A stretch of DNA of 28,794 bases from a virus: IMG/VR virus record IMGVR_UViG_3300043540_000121, positions 1-28,794 of that record; one strand, written 5' to 3'. Positions 13,071 through 19,900 of the stretch are shown here, one piece after another. Under the pieces are notes generated by a model. That model saw only the letters and a program-made list of their open reading frames with translations, was not told the DNA's origin and did no database searches. The stretch's first letter is position 1. The number at the start of each line of letters is the position of its first letter. Position numbers and translations under genes: made by a program.

Positions 13071-14156
13071 ATGGTTAGCCTGACCGAAAGCGCCAACGCC
13101 TCGTCCCTGCTAGGGGGAACCCTAGACGCGGGGCTGAACGCGCTATCGGCCAATGATTCGGTCACGTTCACCCGCTATGTACGGCTAGTGCTTCCCTTGG
13201 ACGGTTTCGTGTTCTGGGTGCGCGCCGGCTTGCTAACCCCCTCGGCGTTATTCAATGCTTCTGTGTACAACACGCAGACGTTGGGCGCGGCGCAAGGTGC
13301 GGCCGGTTCCCCGGATCAAGTTACTGTTATGGGGTCCGTGCACGTCTCCAACCAGCACAACCAGGTGGAGAGCGAAAGCGAAGGCGTGGCAACCGTGTTG
13401 TTCACGGCTCAAGACCCAATCCAGCAGTTCACCACCATCGGCCCTAACGAATTATGGTTAGGCGTATACAATAACGACGGCGAGGGTCTGGACCCGCCGG
13501 TGACGTTCGCCTTCTCGGCGCGCGGCCCGTATTACAAGCAGGCCAACTTGTACCACTACACGGGCACAGCGGTGCTGCCCGCGTTTCAGGCCAACATGAT
13601 CAGCGAAGTGGGGCAGATCAACAACGCCCCGCTTTACATCAGCAACAGCCTGCCCGCGTGGTTAGCACTAAGCAATTACGACCCGCCTTACGATAACGGC
13701 ATCAATTGCCACCTGCCGCTGTATCCCAGCTTCTTAGTGCCCGACAACTTGCAACCCCCTTACGGGGTGGTGCATATCGAGCCGAATGGCACGCAGGGCC
13801 ACCAGGCGGCCCCGTTGTTCGACCGCACGCTAGGTCAGACGGCGCTGAGCCAGGACCGGGTGCGGGTGACGTTGTATGGGTTAACCAACGACGCCGCGTT
13901 GATGTTTCTAGACGCTGTGCTCCAGTACAGTTATGACTACGAGACCATCGGCATGGCCAATATGCCCGTGGTGCGCGACGAAAAGCGCATTCAGCCCGAG
14001 ATGGGTGTGGTAGCCCTGAAAAAGACCATAGAGTTCGAAGTATGGTACAACCAGGCGAGTATGCGTAACGTAGCCCGCCAACAGATACAGAGTTGGATCA
14101 ATAACTACCTACCCCAGCCGTTGACAGCGGAGGGGTTCGGTCCCCCCGCACCCTAA
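13071..14156 (+). CDS. Tail/neck structural protein, unknown family
   Basis: The product is 361 residues, starting 3 bases after the previous stop. The N-terminal half is a beta-sandwich-like region (VTFTRYVRLVLPLDGFVFWV; VMGSVHVSNQHNQVESESEG; ELWLGVYNND). The second half contains DRVRVTLYGLTNDAALMFLD, YSYDYETIGMANMPVVRDEK and a helical end (NQASMRNVARQQIQSWINNY). The C-terminal part resembles tail terminator proteins, which cap the tube, and the gene lies just before the fibre-like and sheath genes. Proteins of this layout occur in Bcep781-like phages without known function. Confidence 0.6.
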   Translation: MVSLTESANASSLLGGTLDAGLNALSANDSVTFTRYVRLVLPLDGFVFWVRAGLLTPSALFNASVYNTQTLGAAQGAAGSPDQVTVMGSVHVSNQHNQVESESEGVATVLFTAQDPIQQFTTIGPNELWLGVYNNDGEGLDPPVTFAFSARGPYYKQANLYHYTGTAVLPAFQANMISEVGQINNAPLYISNSLPAWLALSNYDPPYDNGINCHLPLYPSFLVPDNLQPPYGVVHIEPNGTQGHQAAPLFDRTLGQTALSQDRVRVTLYGLTNDAALMFLDAVLQYSYDYETIGMANMPVVRDEKRIQPEMGVVALKKTIEFEVWYNQASMRNVARQQIQSWINNYLPQPLTAEGFGPPAP

Positions 14157-14168
14157 AGGAGAACGCAA

Positions 14169-14561
14169 GTGCCCCAGAACAACATTTTTGCCCCGTTCGT
14201 CAACACCTCTAAGAAACAAGTTCCGGCTCAACTTGACGCTGCGGGCCTTCTGAAGACCACCGCCGGTGGCTCGTCCAGCGCGCTGAACGTCACGGCGGCC
14301 ACAGTGGTTAAGGCCACCCCCGGCCGGTTGGCCAAGATCATTATCATCGCGCCGGGGTCCACCTCGGGCGCGTTCACGATTAATGACAGCGCGACCACAG
14401 CTGGTGCCTCGGCGGCCAACGAAATTTTCACACTGGCGTACAACGCCACGGCGAACGTCGCTGGCGCGATCTTCAATCTGGACTGGCCGTGCGCCAACGG
14501 CATCACGGTGTCGGCGGTTCCGGGGGGTGGCTCGCCGGTGCTCGCGCTGAGCTTCACCTAA
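14169..14561 (+). CDS. Small virion-surface beta protein (decoration/head-fibre type)
   Basis: The product is 130 residues from GTG 14169 with AAAGGAGA upstream. After a short N-arm (NNIFAPFVNTSKKQVP) it is a single beta domain with alternating hydrophobics: LKTTAGGSSSALNVTAATVV, GRLAKIIIIAPGSTSGAFTI, ANVAGAIFNLDWPCANGITV and GSPVLALSFT. This pattern is one I know from small phage decoration or structural proteins. It has no leader, unlike the similar-sized beta proteins at 784 and 6426. It sits between the neck genes and the sheath. Confidence 0.65.
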   Translation: MPQNNIFAPFVNTSKKQVPAQLDAAGLLKTTAGGSSSALNVTAATVVKATPGRLAKIIIIAPGSTSGAFTINDSATTAGASAANEIFTLAYNATANVAGAIFNLDWPCANGITVSAVPGGGSPVLALSFT

Positions 14562-14601
14562 CCCTACCCGATAACCCGTCGCCGTAGGAGGGCAGGGAAC
14601 C

Positions 14602-16266
14602 ATGGCTAACAACATCGTCCTCGTAAATGTGAGCTTACAGGTAGCTCCGACTCCGGCGACGCTTCAGCAGACCGGCGCTCTAGTTTCCTACGGCGGCACC
14701 ATCATTTCGCCCGGAACCTACCAGTTGCTGACGCAACTCAGCGACCTGACGCCGTACATCACCCCGCCCGAGACTGTGACTTCGGCGGTGTGGAGCAGTG
14801 GTGTGGTGACGGTGACCACGACCGTTCCCCACAACCTGCCGAACGGCCAAGTGATTTGGCTGAACCTCGCGGGCTTCACCCCGTCCGGGTACAATGGTTC
14901 CTACGAGTGTACCGTGACCGGGGCCAACACGTTCACCTACGCCCTGGCCAACAGTCCGGGCAGCGTCACGGTGGAGGGCACTTGGCAGCCGATGAGCGCC
15001 ACCACGGTGGTACAAATGGCTACCACGTTCTTCGGCATGGGTTGGTCGCGGGCGGTCTATGTTCTGGAGATGGGCGTTAGTGACGAAAACCATGCCATCG
15101 CCAACTTTAGCACCTACCTGACCAACAACCCCAACAGCAACTATACGCCCGGCGCGAGCGGCTACTTCTACTCTTACCTGCTCCCCCGGACGTGGGACGC
15201 CAATGCCAACCTTCTCACGCTCTTGCAGAACTACGAGAGCCCGACCGCGCGAACTTACTTTTTCATCACCACGACGCTGGCTACTTACGGCGTTTACACT
15301 GCGTTGGAGAAGTGCGCAGTCACGATGATCGAGTCCCCGCTTTGGGGGACTTGGGCGACGAACCAACTGACGGCGGCCACGTGGACCTCGGGCGTGGTGA
15401 CGGCGACCACCACCACCGCTCACGGCGTCGTGCCGGGGGACTGGTTCCAAATCGCAGGCTGCGTGCCCGTGGCGTATAACGGCTGGCACCAGGCAACGGC
15501 CGGCACTACGGCGAGCACGTTGACGTGGTTGAATTCCGCGAACCCCGGGACCATCACCTCCGAAGGCTACCTGGTCGCCAGCTATTATTCCAATCCCGGG
15601 GTGTCCAGCAACGAGTTTTCGCTGGCGGCGGCGTTCTACGCTAGTCTCAATTATTCCCCTAGCACCACCAACCGGGTGGCTCCGTTCGCCTTCCAGTTCC
15701 TGTACGGGGTGACGCCGTTCCCGACCCGTTATAACAACTCGTTGCTCGCCACGCTCAAGGCGGCGGGGGTCAATTACGTGGGTACTGGGGCGGAGGGCGG
15801 CATCAGTAACGCTGTGCTCTATTGGGGCACGACGATGGATCTTAACTCGTTCAATTACTGGTACAGCATTGACTGGGTGCAGATCAACCTGGACATGGAC
15901 ACGGCGAACGCGGTCATCAATGGCTCCAACAATCCCGTCAACCCACTTTACTACAACCAGCCGGGCATCGACTCCCTGCAGGCGGTGGCGGTGGGTACTA
16001 TGAACCGGGGTATCACCTACGGGCTGGTGTCGGGTAATGTCATCGCCACGACGCTGGACGGCCCCGTGTTGGATACGAACCTTAGCGCCGGCCTGTACGC
16101 CGACCAGACGGTAGTCAACGCCGTGCCTTTCATCACCTACTCGCTGGAGAATCCTAGCGACTACAAGATCGGCCGTTATGCCGGACTGAGTGTCGTATAC
16201 ATGCCCCAGCAAGGTTTCACTCAGATCGTGTACAACGTCGTCGCCACCCAGCTGATCGCCCAGTGA
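14602..16266 (+). CDS. Tail sheath protein (DUF3383-like) with two inserted FCCH-like domains
   Basis: The product is 554 residues with GGAGGG upstream. The conserved core (VNVSLQVAPTPATLQQTGAL then GTYQLLTQLSDLTPYI; later WYSIDWVQINLDMDTANAVI and a VPFITYSLENPSDYKIGRYA segment) is that of contractile sheath proteins of the DUF3383 family. Two related beta insertions are visible: residues about 59-132 (VWSSGVVTVTTTVPHNLPNG) and about 256-327 (TWTSGVVTATTTTAHGVVPG), each with a (G)YNG turn. They resemble the E1-FCCH-like domain and probably decorate the outer sheath surface. The tail tube follows directly, as expected. Confidence 0.85.
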   Translation: MANNIVLVNVSLQVAPTPATLQQTGALVSYGGTIISPGTYQLLTQLSDLTPYITPPETVTSAVWSSGVVTVTTTVPHNLPNGQVIWLNLAGFTPSGYNGSYECTVTGANTFTYALANSPGSVTVEGTWQPMSATTVVQMATTFFGMGWSRAVYVLEMGVSDENHAIANFSTYLTNNPNSNYTPGASGYFYSYLLPRTWDANANLLTLLQNYESPTARTYFFITTTLATYGVYTALEKCAVTMIESPLWGTWATNQLTAATWTSGVVTATTTTAHGVVPGDWFQIAGCVPVAYNGWHQATAGTTASTLTWLNSANPGTITSEGYLVASYYSNPGVSSNEFSLAAAFYASLNYSPSTTNRVAPFAFQFLYGVTPFPTRYNNSLLATLKAAGVNYVGTGAEGGISNAVLYWGTTMDLNSFNYWYSIDWVQINLDMDTANAVINGSNNPVNPLYYNQPGIDSLQAVAVGTMNRGITYGLVSGNVIATTLDGPVLDTNLSAGLYADQTVVNAVPFITYSLENPSDYKIGRYAGLSVVYMPQQGFTQIVYNVVATQLIAQ

Positions 16267-16277
16267 GGAACTGAACC

Positions 16278-16718
16278 ATGGCAAACCCTATCGTTCCGCA
16301 GGGGACGTTAAACCGTCTCCGAGGTTCCGTCACCGTCGCCGGGAACCCGGGGCTGAACGTCACCGCGTCCTATTTGGGTAAAGACGGCATCTCCATGAGT
16401 TTCGACGGCGCGGCCAACACGGCTATCGACACCATGGTGGGTATTGTACAATCCCCGGAACCGTATCAGCGCGTCACGCTGGCCATCCATCTGCTCAAGA
16501 CCCAGGCCCTGGCGGAGTTGTGGAAACAGCAGATTGAATCCAACGTGCTGATCGGCGACGTTGTAATCAAAACCGACGCCTCGACGCTCAACCCCTACCA
16601 GTTGAGCAACTGCGCCGTAGTGAACGTCAACCCGTTGAAATTCGACGGAACGGACGCCGGATGGGTCGTGATGGTCGTCGGCATCTACTACATCAACAGT
16701 CAACTGTGGTCCATCTGA
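16278..16718 (+). CDS. Tail tube protein
   Basis: The product is 146 residues and starts 11 bases after the sheath stop. Beta-strand pattern LRGSVTVAGNPGLNVTASYL then ISMSFDGAANTAIDTMVGIV, a helix (KTQALAELWKQQIESNVLIG) and a final strand pair (AGWVVMVVGIYYINSQLW) match the compact tube fold of contractile tails. Size and position after the sheath are standard. It should form the hexameric inner tube. Confidence 0.8.
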   Translation: MANPIVPQGTLNRLRGSVTVAGNPGLNVTASYLGKDGISMSFDGAANTAIDTMVGIVQSPEPYQRVTLAIHLLKTQALAELWKQQIESNVLIGDVVIKTDASTLNPYQLSNCAVVNVNPLKFDGTDAGWVVMVVGIYYINSQLWSI

Positions 16719-16741
16719 CGATAACGACGGGGTGAGCACCC

Positions 16742-17323
16742 ATGGCAATCCGAATTAACCGTAGACTTTGTATGGTGGTGCCCGTAGAGCTAGCGGACGG
16801 CTCTACGGTTTACGTTCACAGCACGCCGATTGGGCGTGAAGTGTTCGAGACGTACTTCGAGAACTTCTCACGCACGTTCACACAGATTTACGCCGGAGGC
16901 CACGGGATTACCTCAGCCCCCCGGATAGCATACCTGCTGCTAAAGAAGGACGCCCAGGAGCACGGCAACTGGGAAGGCGAGCGGGGGGTGCGGCGCGGGT
17001 TGTTTGAAGAGATCGCTCGGCTGACCAGCGTGGTGGCCCCCGGAGCCGGGGGGTGGACGACGATGCCGTGGGACGAGGCTGTGAAGGCGGGGGTGCTGGA
17101 CGAGGACGACGTGAGCGAGGTGTGGAACGCTCTGGCTTATTTTACGCTAGCCTCAGCCATGCACAAGAAGGCAGAGCTGAGGCCAATGTTAGAGGCAGCG
17201 TTGAGTCTGTGGGGTGCGCGGCCCGAATCATTGAATTGTACGGAGTTCATCGCTTCCTTGCCGACATCGACTCCGACCGACAATTCTGGCGAGAAGGCGA
17301 CACTATCTTCCATACCGCAGTAG
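16742..17323 (+). CDS. Tail assembly chaperone (frame-0 product)
   Basis: The product is 193 residues with GGGGTGAG before the start. A beta N-terminus (MVVPVELADGSTVYVHSTPI) is followed by a helical body (GREVFETYFENFSRTFTQIY; MPWDEAVKAGVLDEDDVSEV; NALAYFTLASAMHKKAELRP) and a Ser/Thr/Pro-rich end (ASLPTSTPTDNSG). Location between tube and tape measure is diagnostic of the tail assembly chaperone pair. The -1 frame stays open through and beyond its stop to 17490, as expected for a programmed frameshift that makes a longer form. See the next entry. Confidence 0.75.
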   Translation: MAIRINRRLCMVVPVELADGSTVYVHSTPIGREVFETYFENFSRTFTQIYAGGHGITSAPRIAYLLLKKDAQEHGNWEGERGVRRGLFEEIARLTSVVAPGAGGWTTMPWDEAVKAGVLDEDDVSEVWNALAYFTLASAMHKKAELRPMLEAALSLWGARPESLNCTEFIASLPTSTPTDNSGEKATLSSIPQ

Positions 17324-17490
17324 ACTGGGCCGCCACGGTTGGTTTTCGGGATTTGCAGGAGCATTACAACGACAAGCTGATCGAGATGGGGCGCGAGCCC
17401 CTGCCGGTGTACACAACGCCCCTGGAGTTCCGGAACAGGTTCCTGATCCGGTTCCTAGAGGCTCAGAACAGGAGAAGCAACAATGGCTAA
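17221..17490 (+). CDS. Tail assembly chaperone, -1-frame continuation
   Basis: In the frame one base behind the chaperone gene, protein-like sequence is seen from about 17220 (LADIDSDRQFWREGDTIFHT) through the chaperone stop and on to TAA at 17488-17490 (WAATVGFRDLQEHYNDKLIE; TTPLEFRNRFLIRFLEAQNR). The overlap with frame 0 is about 100 bases. There is no convincing ribosome-binding site. The only in-frame non-ATG start in the overlap is TTG 17236. A -1 ribosomal frameshift is therefore the most likely expression route, as with lambda G/GT. I did not find a canonical XXXYYYZ heptamer, so the slip site and the exact start are unknown. The start given here is approximate. Confidence 0.6.
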   Translation, partial: ARIIELYGVHRFLADIDSDRQFWREGDTIFHTAVDWAATVGFRDLQEHYNDKLIEMGREPLPVYTTPLEFRNRFLIRFLEAQNRRSNNG

Positions 17491-17830
17491 GTTGGAAGAC
17501 TGCACCAAGGCGATGGACGCGCTAATGGACAGCGTGGGGAAGCTGAACGCGCGGATGGACGCGATGGGGGCGATGGGGGCGAAGAGGGCGGACGGCTACT
17601 CCCCGGCCGGGGGGTTCCATAACTACCTCGTGTCCAAAGGTTACACTCACAAAGGGACGGAGTCTCGTGAGAGGGTGAAGTTTCACTCCTATTTGCACCC
17701 GAAACATCCCGGCGTAACTGTTGCTGAACATGAGGGTGGGATGGCTCACTACTGGACCAGTAGGGGGAAAAGCGGCCACAACACTACTCAACTCCACACA
17801 CACCTGGGGCGTCCGAAAGACGCAGAGTAA
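17483..17830 (+). CDS. Small protein with coiled-coil N-terminus and His-rich C-terminal domain
   Basis: The product is 115 residues; AGGAGAAG lies just upstream of ATG 17483, which overlaps the chaperone continuation by 8 bases. Residues 1-33 form a heptad helix (MDALMDSVGKLNARMDAM). Residues about 38-108 form a compact domain rich in His, Tyr and Gly: FHNYLVSKGYTHKG, VKFHSYLHPKHPGVTV, MAHYWTSRGKSGHN, THLGRP. The middle faintly recalls the HicA fold (a 'KxGY...G..H..Y.HP' order), but no HicB partner is present. The place between chaperone and tape measures suggests a tail assembly role. I cannot name the family. Confidence 0.6.
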   Translation: MAKLEDCTKAMDALMDSVGKLNARMDAMGAMGAKRADGYSPAGGFHNYLVSKGYTHKGTESRERVKFHSYLHPKHPGVTVAEHEGGMAHYWTSRGKSGHNTTQLHTHLGRPKDAE

Positions 17831-17836
17831 CCTTTC

Positions 17837-19897
17837 GTGCCCCTCAAGCACAAAATAGACCCCATCGAGGCCGACGTAAAGAACATCACGGCGAGCCGTG
17901 ATGCGTTGTCTAATTTCATCGCCAAGGTGCGGTCTGACAAGACAGAGTGGGGCAAGTACGGTCAAGAGTTGAGCAAAGCGTACAAGCTCAACTTCCAGAT
18001 CAGCCAGTTGAGCCGAACCACTGCCGACCGTATGGACAGTGTGGCGGGCAAGACGGAGCGCATGGGCGGGGTGCTGCGGGGCGTCACCAACGCCTTCGGC
18101 ACCCTAGCAAACCACACCAAGAGCATCGCCGAGCACCTGGGGCGCATTAGCGTTAGCCTATTGAGCTTCGCCACCCTAGCGGGCTTCGTCGGGGGTCTTG
18201 TCGGCGGCGGTAGCATGTTTGGTCTCACGGAGGCTAGCCAAGCCATCGCGGTGCGCCGGCGCATGCTGCTGGGCGTGGGCGGCAGTTACGGGGCATACAG
18301 CTCTTTCGGCCTGAACATGGGTCGATTCGTAGACACCCAGGCGCTGTTGGGCGGGGTGTTCGCGGGCACCTACGACGTGACCTCCCCGGCCTACCGGGGT
18401 CTCATGGTGGCGGGCGCGGCCCCCGGCCGAACGGACAGCCCGACCGATACGGCGGTAGACGTGCTGCGCCGCTTACCTCAGATCTTCGACGGCACGCCGA
18501 AGGAGTTGGTGGGACCGCGCGCCCAGTCCCTCGGGCTAACTGACCTGCTTAGTTTGCAAGACATACGCCGATACCTGGAGGCCAGCCCCGAGGAGCGTGA
18601 GAAGCAAATTAGCCAATACGGGGCGGACCGCAACAGCTTAGACCTGTCGCCGGCCGTGTTGGAGAAGTGGCAAAACTTCACCAACGCCGTCGACCGCGCG
18701 GGGTTGCGTATAGAAGCCGTGTTGGGCAACCGGCTGGCCAGCCTGTCGCCGCCGCTTCAAAAACTGTCAGAGCAGGCCACCCGCTTCGTGTCGGCGTTGA
18801 TCGGTTCCAAGACCTTTTCCGACGCAATTCAGAAAGTCACGGAGGGCGTTAACTGGCTCGCCGGGCAGTTCTCCAACGCCCAGTTCAAGCGTGATATGGC
18901 GGATTTCCTTCAGGGCATGGGACAGTTGCTGCCCTTGTTGCAGAACGCCGTCAGCGTGGCCAGTGGCATCATTCGCGGCGGGTGGTACGTGGGTAGGCTA
19001 TTCCTAGACCCGAAATATAACCCGCCGTCATTCGGTAGCTTTTTGAACGACGTGTTGCCGCCAGTAGACCCGGAAGGCGGCGTCTCGCGCACCAAAGGGC
19101 CACCCACCACTTTTGACCGCAATTCCATCCGTTACGGTCACCACCGGCGAGTCAGGAGCGAGCAGCCCGGTTACACAGGCACAGGAACACACGACCCGTC
19201 GTTGACCCCTGACCCCTACTCACACTTCACACCCCCGGCCGCTTGGAGTCACGCTCCTATCCCCGTCCGTCCGGCCCCGCATCTTCCCCCGGCCGACCCC
19301 CACTCAATTAGGTACGGCCACCACCCCAGGGACGCTTACCAGGGCCTCCGCATACTTCCGGGTCATGGGGCGACAGCCGGGGGACCAGTTCAGCCGGGGT
19401 TATTGGACGTGGCGCGCGAACTACAGAGCAGCGACCCTTCGGTGGGGTTCACGGCGCTTAATGACCGTTACCACGTGCTGGGTGGGGGTAGTGGGCCTTA
19501 CGGAGCACACGGCCAAGGGCTGGCGTTCGACGCCACGATGGAGAACATAGAGGCCGACAAACAGATACTCAGGCAGAGGATGGAACGGGAAGGTTTCGTC
19601 GAGGGCGCGTGGGGCTCAGGCCAAGGAGATTTCTCTATAGAGCCGGGGGCGGGTGGTGGTACAGGCCCGCATTTGCATTTCCAGTGGAACAGCGCCGAAG
19701 CAGCGCAGCGTTATCACGCCTACGTAGAGCAGCACAAGAAACACAACGCGCCGCGCAGCGTAGCGCGGCCCCCCCAGCAGCAGACCAGCATGCTGGACAA
19801 CCTACACCACGCGGCGCGGCAACCCAAGGTGGTGGTGGTGGAGAATAACAGCAACACGATGGCCCACGTGAGCACCGACCGCATGGCGTGGGCCTAG
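17837..19897 (+). CDS. Tape-measure-like tail protein 1 with C-terminal M15-like peptidase domain
   Basis: The product is 686 residues from GTG 17837. An N-terminal helical region (about 1-105) precedes a hydrophobic Gly-rich segment (LSFATLAGFVGGLVGGGSMF). A conserved body shared with the next gene follows (GVGGSYGAYSSFGLNMGRF; YDVTSPAYRGLM; LLSLQDIRRYLEA; AVDRAGLRIEAVLGNRLASL). A Pro/His-rich linker around 430-500 holds two copies of SIRYGHH. Residues about 520-640 carry HGQGLAFD (H558, D565; HxxGxAxD) and GPHLHFQW (H612, H614), the zinc-ligand pattern of M15-type peptidoglycan peptidases. It probably works at the tail tip to open the cell wall. Confidence 0.75.
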   Translation: MPLKHKIDPIEADVKNITASRDALSNFIAKVRSDKTEWGKYGQELSKAYKLNFQISQLSRTTADRMDSVAGKTERMGGVLRGVTNAFGTLANHTKSIAEHLGRISVSLLSFATLAGFVGGLVGGGSMFGLTEASQAIAVRRRMLLGVGGSYGAYSSFGLNMGRFVDTQALLGGVFAGTYDVTSPAYRGLMVAGAAPGRTDSPTDTAVDVLRRLPQIFDGTPKELVGPRAQSLGLTDLLSLQDIRRYLEASPEEREKQISQYGADRNSLDLSPAVLEKWQNFTNAVDRAGLRIEAVLGNRLASLSPPLQKLSEQATRFVSALIGSKTFSDAIQKVTEGVNWLAGQFSNAQFKRDMADFLQGMGQLLPLLQNAVSVASGIIRGGWYVGRLFLDPKYNPPSFGSFLNDVLPPVDPEGGVSRTKGPPTTFDRNSIRYGHHRRVRSEQPGYTGTGTHDPSLTPDPYSHFTPPAAWSHAPIPVRPAPHLPPADPHSIRYGHHPRDAYQGLRILPGHGATAGGPVQPGLLDVARELQSSDPSVGFTALNDRYHVLGGGSGPYGAHGQGLAFDATMENIEADKQILRQRMEREGFVEGAWGSGQGDFSIEPGAGGGTGPHLHFQWNSAEAAQRYHAYVEQHKKHNAPRSVARPPQQQTSMLDNLHHAARQPKVVVVENNSNTMAHVSTDRMAWA

Positions 19898-19900
19898 CCC

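Noticed and set aside
14680-16284. 534-codon open frame on the minus strand opposite the sheath gene
   Set aside because: It is Arg/Gly/His-rich with no recognisable domain, and lies wholly opposite a clear sheath gene. High GC leaves antisense frames open by chance.
17053-17215. Early part of the -1 frame under the tail assembly chaperone
   Set aside because: Composition (RGRRERGVERSG-like) looks like a shadow of frame 0. Protein-like sequence begins only near 17220.
17483-17830. HicA toxin call for the small gene before the tape measures
   Set aside because: The resemblance is limited to a few residues, no HicB is present, and the location points to tail assembly.
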